Origin: Nicotiana tabacum
Lineage: Eukaryota; Streptophyta; Magnoliopsida; Solanales; Solanaceae
Assembly: GCF_000715075.1 (NCBI RefSeq)
Contig: NC_134102.1
Location: forward strand, 47,315,348 to 47,379,347
Length of the DNA: 64,000 bases
Direction: 5' to 3'
Part shown: positions 48,919 through 59,643 of the stretch, in pieces
Position numbering within the stretch: position 1 is the stretch's first letter
Layout of the letters: the number at the start of each line of letters is the position of its first letter
Position numbers and translations under genes: made by a program
Notes under the pieces: model-generated
Databases searched by the model: none
What the model was told of the DNA's origin: nothing
The model's input: the letters and a program-made list of their open reading frames with translations, nothing else

Positions 48919-51674
48919 ATGGCTTCCTTTAATAACTCTTCTAAGAACTCCGGTCTTCTCTTCGGTGGGGGTCCGAAGGAGAGTAAAGACAAAGAAATTA
49001 ATGTTGATGCTGACCCCCCCTACAGTGAACACAATCATCCACAAACATCTCAACACAACCAAGGACTTTGAAGTAAAGTTCCCTTATTCAAGCACTCGCA
49101 CTTGGGCTGTTAGCATATACCCTTCTTCTATCCGTCCTTCCAGTATTCCTGCTGTGAAAGAGGACTGTGATTGCCATGACCTGAACATCATTGCTCCTGA
49201 ACTGGTGGAGCGAGTAACCTTCACTAAGAAGGGCTTCATGTATATTTATACCTACTTATTCACTTTGGGTGCGTTTTCTTTGAGCGGGAGACTAGACTCC
49301 ATGATTTTGGAGTTATGCCAATGATACCAAGTTTGTTTGGCACAGGCGGGCCCTTCGAAATGGTGAACGGTGGCCTCTCTATGACAGTTGTGCCAAAAAA
49401 TGCATGAGGAGTTCACCTTGGCTCATATGATGAATCTATACTCCCCCAAGATTTTCCGTGGGGGAGTAATACATTTCAGTAAATGTGGCCACCGTGCTTT
49501 GCTCAAGAGCATGGATGACGACAACGACCATGGACTGATTGAGCGGTTTGTCGTTGTTGCACCAGGGATAACATCCCGACCATAACTCTATCTCTCCCTG
49601 AGTCCTAGACTCGTACACATAAGTTCAAAATTTGTCTTTTTTCTGAAAAAAAAGGTTGTTTCATGTTGTTGTTGATCTTTCTTCTTTTATTATTTCAGCA
49701 ACTCGGTGGACACCACTAAGAGATAAAGGCCTAGATCGGTGGGTTCAGAAGACTTTGGACCTCACCTTGCCTGAGACCCGCCGGTGGAAGGAGATGGCCC
49801 CCAAATATGGATGGAAGGCCAAGAGTCATGGTAAGTTGACTGATTATGTCCTCATTTCATTTTTGTGCATAAGAAAATTGGTTAACCTCTCTTTTTGTTG
49901 AATTCAGGTATCCCGCAGGGCTCTGTTACCATCCCTGAGGAGGATGTTTTGGTTGATCCCGTGGAGGTTGCAAGGTTGTCGAAGGAGGCTCTCACCCAAA
50001 CAGGCGCCATTGGATCTGATTCTAGTGCAAGGGCTTCCTCTCAGAGTCTTCGACCGTAGAACAAGTAACCAAAAAGGCGACGTTCTTTCTCAGCCGAGGG
50101 CAAGAATAAAAAGGTGAAGAGAGTCGCGCCTAAGCCATCCGTAGTCACTATAGTGATTGATGATGATGGGGAAGCCGGTGATTAAGGGGCTTCCCTACAA
50201 AGGAAATAACAACCTTCATCAGCTCAACAAAATGTTCAATCTGAAGAGCTTACAAACCCAATCGAGAATGATGCCCAAGCGCTCTGGGAGATTTTGACTT
50301 GGTGGAGAATGCCAACTCTCCCTTTCCGGTCCTAACTGTTGCTCCAGTATTGTGAGGCCGATTATCGGGCCTCTTCTGTCTTCGGTTGGTGATCAACCAA
50401 CAACCAGCATTGCCCCCACCAAAGTTGCTTCTCAACCCACAACACCATTAGCTTCATCTCCTTCCACGCGAGCCATACCTTCATCACTAGCAACTGCTAC
50501 ATCGTCCCCACCGGTCTAGACACCCGAGAGGAGGATGTCCCTCCTCCCCAGTCCCCAGACCATGGGAATTTTGGGCACAATTATTCTCTCCCTTCTACAG
50601 ATCCCCAAAGGAGGAGGAGTGTCTCCCTCTCGGTATATACCGAGTGCCATCTGTTGTCCCGACCAGTGGAACTTTCCAACTACCTAGAAAATACACTCTC
50701 TCTCGGGAGAGTGTTTGTTAAACAATGCCGTGCATAATGCAGCAGTGGTAACATATTTGTTCTTTTTACTGCTTGTTTCTTCTTTACTTGCTATGACACG
50801 GTTTCTAACTTGGGTTTTTGCTTTGCAGGCCAACTTCCTTGCCTCCGAGGGCCTTCAGAAGTTGATCCTAGATAAAATAAAAGCTTAACTCCGAGTGGAT
50901 CAACTGTTGGCTGGGAGGGACCAAATTAATGCTCGCCTCCCGGTGCTGGATGTAAAAGTTGCTAAAGCCGGTGAGTTAGAGGCTCAGTTATAGCAGAGAA
51001 AGCATGAAGTCATGGCCTTTAGATAAGAAGCCTCCCAGATAAATGTACAGTTTTAAGAAGCCAAGGCTAAGTGGTCTAAGGTCCAGAATGTTGTGCTCGC
51101 TGCTGCCGAGCGTGTATCTGCCTCCATTGACAAATTGAATAATTTAGAGGCAGCCTTGAACTCCAAAGTTGAAGAGGCTACTGCTGCTGAGGAGAAGTGT
51201 GCCCAGATAGAGGATAAGTATAAAAGGATCATGGAACACAATAAGGTTCATATAGCCACTATCCGTGACCTTGATCTTAGCCTTAGGTCCACGAGATCCG
51301 AGTGGGATGGCCTTTCGACCGAGGTTGATCGGCTTGAATCAGAACTTTAGCACCGAGCGGATTCCTTCATCATCGAAAAAACACATTCTATGTATAGCAT
51401 GAGGAAACAAACCTTGGAAGAGGCCAAAGCAGGCGTTATTGATATTGACGATCAAATCGCTAAGGCCCGAGAGCTGGAGCCAACTGCTTGAAGGCGCTTT
51501 CCAGCTCAGCCCGATGCAACTGACTCTTCTAGTTCTGGTTTCGAGTTCTCGGGAATCGAGGAGGAACTTGAAGAGAATAATGATGAAGTCCAAGATCCCG
51601 ATCCGATGGTAGATCTGCCTATTTCTCCTAGGGGCACTGATTCTTCTTTTCCCCCGAGTTCTGGGGTGATATAG
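48919..51674 (+). pseudogene. antisense extra ORF of element D, intron-containing (plant transposon-protein-like)
   Basis: Runs opposite to gag-pol. Starts MASFNNSSKNSGLLFGGGPK. After a frame change it shows GFMYIYTYLFTLGAFSLSGR and FTLAHMMNLYSPKIFRGGVI, the pattern of the 'putative plant transposon protein' family. Exon LTLPETRRWKEMAPKYG... ends at 49830; an intron with GTAAGT/TTCAG borders (49831-49907, 77 bases) joins it in frame to GIPQGSVTIPEEDVLVD. A second intron (50748-50828, gtaaca...ttgcag) joins NAAV to ANFLASEGLQKL. The C-terminal part (51093-51350) is a coiled-coil-like heptad region; the acidic Ser-rich tail ends at TAG 51672-51674. At least six stops or frame changes make it a pseudogene. 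Its function is unknown. Confidence 0.8.
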
Positions 51675-52319
51675 TTTAGTTTTTTGCCTTATTTTTCCTT
51701 TGTTTTTTCTTTTCATATTTTTGTACTTATGCTACTTGGCACGTTTGATAAATAAAAGTGCTTTTTGTTTAAGCATTGCGCAAAGTTTCCTTTTCTGCGT
51801 AGAATTATGAAAGGCTTAGGATGCATTTTTCCCCCATAGCATTTGGATTCCGGGTGTAAACTCTTCTGGAACCAACCCTTTACTGTCGGGGTTTCATAAG
51901 AGAGGGCCCTCTTATGTTGATGGTGCTCTTGAAGAGGATGTCTCCTATTCATTCCGGCACTAGCATTTGAAGTACTTGATTAACTTTCAAATGATAAATT
52001 TAATTCGTCGTTTAGACAAGAAACAAGAAAAAAAATAAAAGGACTTTATTTTATTCCTTCTATCTTCAAAAGTACATTAGCATTCGTTTTGCTGAAAGAA
52101 AAAAATTGCCATTACTTGTGGCTAATTTGTACAACTTGTTTCTTCGGGGCTAGTTGTGCAGTCTCCCGATGAGACATTTTTGTTCTCGGATTTTGTAGTC
52201 CCAATTTCTGTGGCAATTAAATTGCCATATTCTCATATCATTACCCCCGGTATTTGAATGCGAAGAATGCAAATTGGAAGACTGGAAGTCTTCCTCCTTT
52301 GAGGATTCCACTAGTGAAT
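51675..52319. other. non-coding region between antisense ORF and hairpins in D
   Basis: The two transcription units converge here. No frame of interest. A pyrimidine-rich run follows the antisense ORF stop, and an aataaa-like element (gataaataaaag) lies near 51748, which could serve as its poly(A) signal. Confidence 0.5.
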
Positions 52320-52397
52320 GGTTGGATAATCTTTGGTCCGATAGCAAGCTTTGTTTCCCGTTAGGAACTTTGCTATCAAGCCAAAGATTATCTAACC
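52320..52397. ncRNA. stem-loop 1 in element D
   Basis: Arm 52320-52347 (ggttggataatctttggtcc...) pairs with 52370-52397. Of 28 positions, 24 are Watson-Crick and 2 are G-U on the plus strand, around a 22-base loop. See the covariation with stem-loop 2. Expression as RNA is not shown; the call is of a structure. Confidence 0.7.
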
Positions 52398-52433
52398 AAC
52401 CCCCAATGGCTTGTAGGGAAAACACTTGTAAAT

Positions 52434-52510
52434 GGTTGAATAGCCTTTGGTCCGGTGTCAAGTTTAGCTTCCCATTAAGAATTTGCCACCGAGCCAAAGA
52501 CTATTTAACC
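52434..52510. ncRNA. stem-loop 2 in element D
   Basis: Arm 52434-52461 (ggttgaatagcctttggtcc...) pairs with 52483-52510 around a 21-base loop. Its 28-bp stem is homologous to stem-loop 1, and four base pairs differ by paired substitutions. Confidence 0.7.
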
Positions 52511-52675
52511 ATATTGCAATGGTTTGTCATTTCAATGCCTTGTTATTTAAAGGTCTTATTTCTGCTGACGACGTTTCCTTCGTAGTATGCTTTTCGTTGC
52601 TGCCTCATTAAAACCTCGCCATAAAGCCCCAATTGGGACAAAAACTGGACGAAGGGAAAAAGAGAGCGGTGCTCA

Positions 52676-53470
52676 TCAGCAATAATAGCTTTTGAGGTAT
52701 GTCACATTCCAGTTGCTTGGAAATTTGACTCTGTCTTGGTTTTTCAGTTCATATGAACCTTTTCTGGGGACAGCTGAAACCCGGTAGGGGCCTTCCCTCG
52801 TCGGACCCAGCTTCCCTGCATTAAGCTCTCGGGTATTTTGAGTCACTTTTCATAAAACCAAGTCTACCAATTTGAAATAACGGAGATTGTCTCTTCGATT
52901 ATAGTATCTTTCCATTCTTGTTTTCTGGGCCACCATCCATATGTGCGCCAAGTCCATGATTCTTTTAATCTTCAAGTCTTCAAGGAATTTTCTAACCTTT
53001 GAGCCTATGAACTGTGGCCCGTTGTCACAGAAAATCTCCTTTGGTATTCCGAACCGGCAGATTATGTTTTCCCATATAAAATCGACCACTTCCCGTTGGC
53101 CGATTTTCTGGTAAGGATCTGCTTCAACCCACTTAGTGAAGTAATCAGTTAAAATTAAGAGAAATCTTACATTCTTGGGAGCTGGTGGCAGCGGCCTGAC
53201 TATATTCATTCCCCATTTCATGAATGGCCATGGGGATAATACCAAGTGCAGTAGCTCTGCCAGTTGGTGTACTAACGGCACATGGTGTTGACACTTGTTG
53301 CATTTCTAAACGAATGCCTTAGCGTCTTGTTCCATACAGGTCCAGTAGCATCCCGTCCTAACTAATTTTAACACTAATGAGTCTGCACCTGAATGGTTTC
53401 CACAAATTCCTTGTTCAGCCTCTCTCATCACATAATTAGCTTCGGAAGCGCCTAAGCATCGGGCCAACGG
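52676..53470 (-). pseudogene. pol: integrase of element D with core deletion
   Basis: Zinc-binding remnant HSGADS...CNKCQ (about 53290-53400), then PFMKWGMNIVRPL, where the first catalytic Asp is Asn, and CDNGPQFIGS with the second Asp. After KFLEDLKIKRI the sequence jumps to MVAQKTRMERYYNRRDN, skipping the segment that should hold the catalytic Glu. The C-terminal GPYRVSAVPRKGSYEL segment and the stop at 52676-52678 remain. The enzyme cannot be active. Confidence 0.85.
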
Positions 53471-53572
53471 GCCTTGGAACGACCTTCTGTATAACTGTCC
53501 TACCCAGAAGCTGTAACGAGTTGCTTTGGTGTGGAGTGCCTGGGATACCTTTGGATCTTCGGGTAGCTTGCT

Positions 53573-54049
53573 TTAGTCCCAGAACAAGTTGGTCGTATTT
53601 ACTTCAGAATAACCATCCACATCCAGCACCATGTGCATAAGTTGTACGAATGTACCAGAATCTAATCCCTTCATTTTCGTAGATGAGCCCAGATTGGCCA
53701 ATGCATCCGCTTCTGCGTTTTCTTCTCTTGGGATGTGAGTAATTGGCCATTCCTTGAATCGTGCGAGTAGAGTTTGAACTTTCACCACATATTGTTGCAT
53801 GCGTTCTTCCTTGGTATCGAAGATTCCATATACTTGATTTACCACCAGCTGGGAATCGCATTTGATTTGGATGACCTCGAAGGCTAGTCCCCAGGCCAAT
53901 TCAAGTTCTGCAATCAAAGCCTCGTACTCGGCTTCACTGTTAGTCAAGGGAACAATTTTTATGGCCTGCCTCAGGACTTCTCCCGAGGGTGTGATTAAGA
54001 CTACCCCAAGCCCAGACCCTTTCACGTTGGAAGTTCTGTCCGTAAACAA
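53573..54049 (-). pseudogene. pol: second (archaeal-type) RNase H of element D
   Basis: 158-residue open frame with MFTDRTSNVKGSGLG, SEAEYEALIAELELA, KCDSQLVVNQVYG and ENAEADALANLGSS: all four acidic residues of the RNase H site are present. The first motif has DRTSN where D-G-(A/S)-S-N is usual. It lies between RNase H and integrase, as expected for the Tat lineage. The frame is intact over the domain but part of a broken polyprotein. Confidence 0.85.
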
Positions 54050-55400
54050 GGTCCAAACTCCTTATGTCGTGTCTGACACCATCACCGCTTCCTTAGTGTC
54101 CAAAGGCAGCAGTACGGGACTGAAATCGGCCAAAACTTGTGATTTGACCGCAGTCCTGAGTTTATATTAGATGTCAAATTCACTCATTTCGACTGCCCAT
54201 TTGGCCGGTCGACCTGACAATTCAAATATGTGAAGGACATTCCGCAGGGGAAAAGTTGTCACCACGGTTATCGGGTGGCATTGAAAGTAAGGCCTAAGCT
54301 TTCGAGCGGTGACTACGAGAGCTAAGGCAATATTTTGAGGTGCAGATAACGAGAGACTAGAATGGCACTTACCGCTACCTCCGAGCCCGCTAAGTATATT
54401 CGCAATTGTTCACTTTCCTTCAATTTCGATAGCAACAGAGGGCTTGATAGATATCATTTCAGGTCTTTTAGAGCCTATTGGCATTTCAAAGTCCATTGAA
54501 GTTGTTCTTATTCTTTAGAAGTGAGAAGAAGTGATGGTATTTTTTCCGAGGACCGAAAAATGAACATGCTTAGAGTGGATAGACTTCCGATTAGTCTTTG
54601 GACTTCTTTCACATTTGTCAGCTAGTCTGGAATGTCCTTGATGGATTTAATCTTGTGGGGATTGACTTTGATCCTCCTTTGTGACACTAGAAAACCCAAA
54701 TATTGATCGGAGCTGACTCTGAACGCACACTTTTCGGGGTTAAGCTTCATGTTGTGCTTCCTTTGGATGTCAAATGTTTCTTGGAGGTGTTTTAGATGGT
54801 CACCTACATTCAAAGACTTAACCAGCATATCATCTATGTAAACTTCCATTGTTTTCCCTATTTGCTTTTCGAACATTTTGTTCACGAGCCTTTGATAAGT
54901 GGCTCCGGTGTTCTTAAGCCCGAAGGGCATCACATTGTAGCAATATGTGACAAAGTTCGTTATAAACGAAGTTTTTTCTTGATCCTCCGGGTTCATCTTG
55001 ATTTGGTTGTACCTAAAATAGGCATCGACGAAACTCATCAACTTGTGTCCAGCCATTGCATCAATCATTTCATCAATGTTTGGCAATGGGAATGAATCTT
55101 TTGGGAATGCCTTATTCAGATCCTTATAATCTATGCACATGCAAAATTTATTATTCTTTTTTGGAACTACTACTACTACGTTTGCTAGCCAGTCGGGATA
55201 CTTTACCTCCCAGATTGAACTGATATCGAGCTATCAAGTTACCTCTTCTCTGACAAACCTCATTTTTGACCTTGACGATTGGGCGCTTCTTTTGCCTTAC
55301 GGGAGGGATGATGGGGTCCGGGCTTAACTTGTGCATGACCACCTATAGCTGGATACCTATTATATCCGCATGCAACCATGCGAAACAATCAACATTGGTT
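54050..55400 (-). pseudogene. pol: reverse transcriptase and first RNase H of element D
   Basis: The RT palm is open at 54622-55140: MCIDYKDLNKAFPKDSFPLP, VMPFGLKNTGATYQRLVN and VYIDDMLVKS (YIDD box at 54829-54840, intact). The N-terminal part (55150-55342) has VRQKKRPIVKVKNEV and shifts frame. The connection/RNase H part (54060-54600) is degenerate, with several stops. Confidence 0.87.
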
Positions 55401-55636
55401 TTAAGAAATTCTATAAATCCTGACCTGAGCTCGGGATTTAATCATGTCCCCAAGTGGAACTTCCTCTCAAGGAATTTCTCCAATAATGCCACTTGTTCGA
55501 GTTATTCCGCTGTGGATTTGGTTGCGTCCGTTTCTTCCAGTACCTAGAAATACCTTGGTACCTGGTAGGATTCCAACGACTCCCCCTATTTGTCATCTTC
55601 GTTAGATTCGGGAGTAGGCGTCGGTTCCTAAAATTG

Positions 55637-56550
55637 CTATGCCGCATGTTCCTTCCCTTTACTACAGGAAATCGAGACCGCGTTAATTTCCCTTGCCTCC
55701 AGTTGACCTCCTCTTATTTGTTTGATTCCCTCTGGAGTTAGGAATTTCATCAGTTGGTGATACGTTGATGGCACGACCTTCATCTCGTATAGCCATGGTC
55801 TGCCAAGAATTATGTTGTAGACCATGTCGCCATCTACTACTTCAAACAAGGTAGTCTTCATGAACCCTTCGGCGTTCGTGGAAAGCAGGATCTCTCCTAG
55901 GGTCGTCACACTTCCAAGTTAAACCCGGTGAGGAGCTTTGTGGCCGAAATGTTGCTTCCGATTAGCTTGGCTTGCTCCAACACTCTCCATTGAATGATAT
56001 TGGCTGAACTTCCTGGGTCCACAAAAACACGCTTAATTTTAAAATCTAAAACATTAAGAGAGATTACCAAGGCATCGTTGTGTGGTAGTAAAAGTCCATC
56101 GGCATCCTCTTCTGTGAATGTGATGTCATCCTCGGCGACTTCCCGGGGTCTCTTACTATGAGTCACTGACACCTTTGTCTTTTTTGCTTCCGAGAAGGTC
56201 AGACCGTTGATATCATTTCCCCCAAAAATCATGTTGATGGTTTGTCGGGGAGGGTCTTCACCTATATTTGAGGGCTCTGCGTTATCCCAGTTGCGGCCAT
56301 AATTATTTTTATCCCGGAGATGGACATTTTTCAACAACATCGCCACCTCCCCGAGAAGATGTCGGCAGTCCCTAGTCCGGTGACCGTTAGTTCTATGGTA
56401 CTCGCACCATATATTAAAATCCCTTTGGCTGGGATCAGATCTCATTGGCCTCGGGAACCGCACTTCCTTGATGTTCCTCATCGCCGATACCAGCTCCATT
56501 ACGCTGACGTTGAAATTATACTCGGACAGCCTGGGATAGGTGGAATCCAT
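55637..56550 (-). pseudogene. Gag C-terminus and protease of element D
   Basis: The zinc knuckle reads WCEYHRTNGHRTRDCRHL (C-H-H-C). A linker with NMIFGGNDINGLTFSEAKK follows, then the aspartic protease motif VFVDPGSSANII. After a frame change (near 55907) the protease C-terminus continues with AEGFMKTTLFEVVDGDMVYN and ILGRPWLYEMKVVPS. Gag and protease are one polyprotein, as in other Tat elements. Confidence 0.85.
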
Positions 56551-57866
56551 GGAAGCTGATACCTCTTTACCTTGTAATGATTTGCTATTCTGGTCACGGT
56601 CAGTTCTTCTATCAAGAGCGAACCTATCCGCTGATCAGAACCCTCTGCCGCATCATTCGGCCCTTTCGTAGGGCAAAGACCGGCCCTTAGAAGATCGCCG
56701 ATCTGCATCAAAATCATCCTTCCATTTATCCTTGTTCTTTTCTCAATCCCGACCCTTATTTGATGCCGGGAACCCGAGCTGATCATCTTCTATTCTTATC
56801 TTTGATTTGTAACGGTTATGGACATCTGTCCATGTAGTTGTCTGGAACTCAAGCAGGTTTTCTTTCAGTTTCTGGGAGGCATCGGAGCTCCTCAGGTTCA
56901 GCCCTTTATTAAATGCCTCAGATGCACATTCATCTCACAGCCGGTAGCATCATCCTTTCTTTTTGAAACCTGGTCACGAACTCATGCAGCAATTCTGACT
57001 CTCCTTGCGCAATTCTGAATATGTCTGCCTTTCGGGCATGTACCTTCCTGTCCCTGGCATGGGCTTTAATGAAATAATCTGTGAGCATTTCAAAGGAATC
57101 TATTGAGTGCTCGAGTAAAAGTGAGTACCATGTCAGGGCCCCCATCGTGAGGGTTTCTCCGAACTTCTTAAGCAGGACCGACTCAATCTTGTGTGGAGCC
57201 AAGTCTTTTCCTTTCACCACTGTCGTATAGGTGGTGATATGCTCCTGAGGATCCAAAGTCCCATCATATTTTGGTACGTCCGGCATTTTGAACCTCTTTG
57301 GAATCAACTATGGCGCTGCACTAGTATTGTACGACAAATGGGTGTATTTATTTTAGTCCAGGCCCGTCAGCACTAGTGGAGCACCCGGAATTTGGTCCAT
57401 GCGAGCATTTATTCCCCTCATAAACTTCATGAGCTCGATTTTGAAAGGATCATTACTGTTTTTGTTACCAGATCCGCTGCCGATCCCCCTGGCCCCGTCG
57501 AAGCCGACCTCACCCCTCGAGGCACTGTTTGATTTATAGGAGCACCGGGAAGAACTGGACCACTTCCATTCGCGTTATTGGAATCACCCGACAAGGCTTG
57601 CCTTAATTCTGTCATGGCCTGGTCTTGCCCTGAGAGATGTCCCATGTTAGCCTTTTGTTGTTCTCTCAGAATCCTCACTGTTTCCACAACGTGCTCGTCT
57701 TTAGTGTCATCAGGAGTCGCCTCTAGTACGTGTCGGGGTACCACCCGCCATGAACCGGCATGGCTATGCCCTCCTCGTTGCGGGTGTCGCTGATCGAATC
57801 CTCGTGTTGAGGCGGATTTTCCTGTGCCTCAACATTGTGCGCGATGCGGCACATTATCTACCATCT
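56551..57866 (-). pseudogene. gag: Gag of element D
   Basis: N-terminal linker near MVPRHVLEATPDDTKDEHVV (up to 57744), then the Gag core (56930-57307): IPKRFKMPDVPKYDGTLDP, FGETLTMGALTWYSLL, EHSIDSFEMLTDYFIKAH and RFQKERMMLP. Closely related to the Gag of E and A. It is broken by stops and frame changes near 56930, 57310 and 57745. Confidence 0.87.
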
Positions 57867-57947
57867 TTTATGATTTTTGCTAAGAAACAAAGAATCAAAC
57901 AGATTAGTAATAGACGTAAGGATCAACTCAATTACGCAACTATCTAA

Positions 57948-57965
57948 GCCCCACGGTGGGCGCCA
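57948..57965 (-). other. primer-binding site of element D
   Basis: The complement reads TGGCGCCCACCGTGGGGC, three bases inside the 5' LTR end. I associate this site with Tat/Retand-like elements; the tRNA identity is not determined here. Confidence 0.8.
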
Positions 57966-57968
57966 AAC

Positions 57969-58579
57969 TGTTTACCCATAAAATAGTACAGTTGAATTTA
58001 TAGCGTATTTTATAGACAAGCGAATCGATTTGATCCAAAATGATAAATAAATTAAATAAATTGCAAGACTTAACATATAAATCGAGATAAAGTAGTAGAC
58101 AACTTAGTTCCGGGAGCAAGGCTTCCGAAGGCAGCAATAAGAATATCGTTAGACAGAAAATAAAGTATTACTTAGCTTGGAATAATGTGTAGCATAAGTT
58201 TGTTAGAATTTTCCTCCCTTACAATGGTTGTTGAAGTCACTATTTATAACTGAACCTAGGGAACAAGGTCCTAAGATCAAACCCCTCTTAAATGATAATA
58301 ATGGGGACCATTGATGAATATGTAATGGCAAGTAATGAATGCCAAAATTCTCTGTAACGGGCGTGTATTTAATATTGAGGAATATTCTTCATTGAATATT
58401 ATCTGGTGGCAAATATTCGTTTGCCCTTATTAACAATGTTCCCTTCGGGATCTACCCGATGGCAACCGAAGTTGTTGTCCTCGGTCTTGGTTTCCAGTCA
58501 CTTCGACTTCCGTCTGTCCCCGGTTCCACGTGTCACTCTATCATTCGAGTATTTTATGTGAACCGATTTTACCTATATA
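57969..58579 (-). repeat. 5' LTR of element D
   Basis: Same sequence as 47955-48567 with scattered substitutions, ending (minus strand) GGGTAAACA. The first dinucleotide TG has mutated to TA here (plus strand tatata instead of tataca). Confidence 0.93.
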
Positions 58580-58584
58580 CTTTC

Positions 58585-59003
58585 ATTATCCTTCTTTCTT
58601 AACGTTTCTTCTGTGCAAATATTACTCATTATTACTATTTGTTCCGTTTCAGACATTTTGGAGTAACTACTCATTTATTTTCCCTATATGTGTTACCACA
58701 ATCCTTTCCCATTAATTCTTATAACTTTATCAACTGTAATTTAATTGCAGCAGGACTATAAAATTAGTTGCACTCACACTACTTCAAAACGAGCTTTATT
58801 TTTTGAGTTTATACCTCTGGGATAATGAAGTTAAGATAGATCAGATGATCAATTTCATGTCTCTCTTTTTCCGTTTCGTTCTCTTTCTGTGCATACACTG
58901 ATACAAATTTTTTTCTTTCTTTCTACGAATAAAAAAATCAAAATAGGGTAATGGAAGAAATTTGCAAGAAAGAGAGGTAATCGTTGTATTGGTACAAAAT
59001 AAA
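58585..59003. other. spacer between elements D and E
   Basis: AT- and pyrimidine-rich. No gene or repeat end identified. Confidence 0.5.
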
Positions 59004-59574
59004 TGTTACACGTGGAATTATACGAGGATGACAGGCAAAGATACATGGATCACTAAGAAGATGACAACTGGAGTGTCGCAATAAAAGATTCACAATTTAC
59101 AGCAGGTACGAACAAATCACTCACGAGACGAAAGGGTACGGTTGCTCAAGCCTAAATTACTCAGTGAAGAAACACAGGCAGGATGAATCAAGACAGCAAA
59201 GAGGGAAGATTCATGAACCTCTAATTAATGTGGAAGAAGAATCAGAACCGTTACAGAATTTTCATGAACAATTACGGTTGCCAATTATAACGTTTCATTA
59301 ATGTCATTAATTCTCATAATGATTCGGTCATAAAAGGAAAGAAACATTATATTTGTAAATCCCTATATAAGGGAAGAGAATTTCACTTGTAAAGACAGGC
59401 TCTAATTATTATTGGAATATAACTACTTTCTTGTGCTCTCAATCGATTATTTTGTCATTTCTTATTCTAATTTCCTTTCTTATTTCTGAGAGAATATTGA
59501 ATTTCTTGATTATCAGTAACTCGAGTACTTTTAAAAATATGCTTTTACTGAGAATCAAATTCTTTGGTTAAACA
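59004..59574 (+). repeat. probable 5' LTR of element E
   Basis: The right end ...gttaaaca precedes the primer site. The left end is set at tgttacacgtgg as the best inverted match to it; without the 3' LTR this is provisional. A TATA box (ccctatataaggg) lies at about 59361-59375. Confidence 0.55.
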
Positions 59575-59577
59575 AAT

Positions 59578-59594
59578 TGGTTCTGTTACCGGGA
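59578..59594 (+). other. primer-binding site of element E
   Basis: TGGTTCTGTTACCGGGA, three bases after the LTR. It differs from the primer sites of B, C and D, so four elements here use at least four primer sequences. Confidence 0.7.
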
Positions 59595-59643
59595 ATCTGA
59601 TAATCTTCTCTTACTTTCCAAATCACTCTCTCTCAACTGAATC

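Larger units (their letters stand above)
47955..58579 (-). mobile_element. complete antisense Tat-lineage Ty3/gypsy element D, with extra antisense ORF
   Basis: LTRs of 613 and 611 bp bound 10.6 kb. The pentamer CTTTC flanks both ends (47950-47954 and 58580-58584). In the minus direction: 5' LTR, primer site, gag, protease, RT, RNase H, second RNase H, integrase, non-coding segment with two hairpins, an oppositely oriented spliced ORF, PPT, 3' LTR. Dual RNase H and an extra antisense ORF before the 3' LTR fit the Retand-like branch of the Tat lineage. Coding regions are damaged, including loss of the integrase glutamate segment. Confidence 0.95.
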
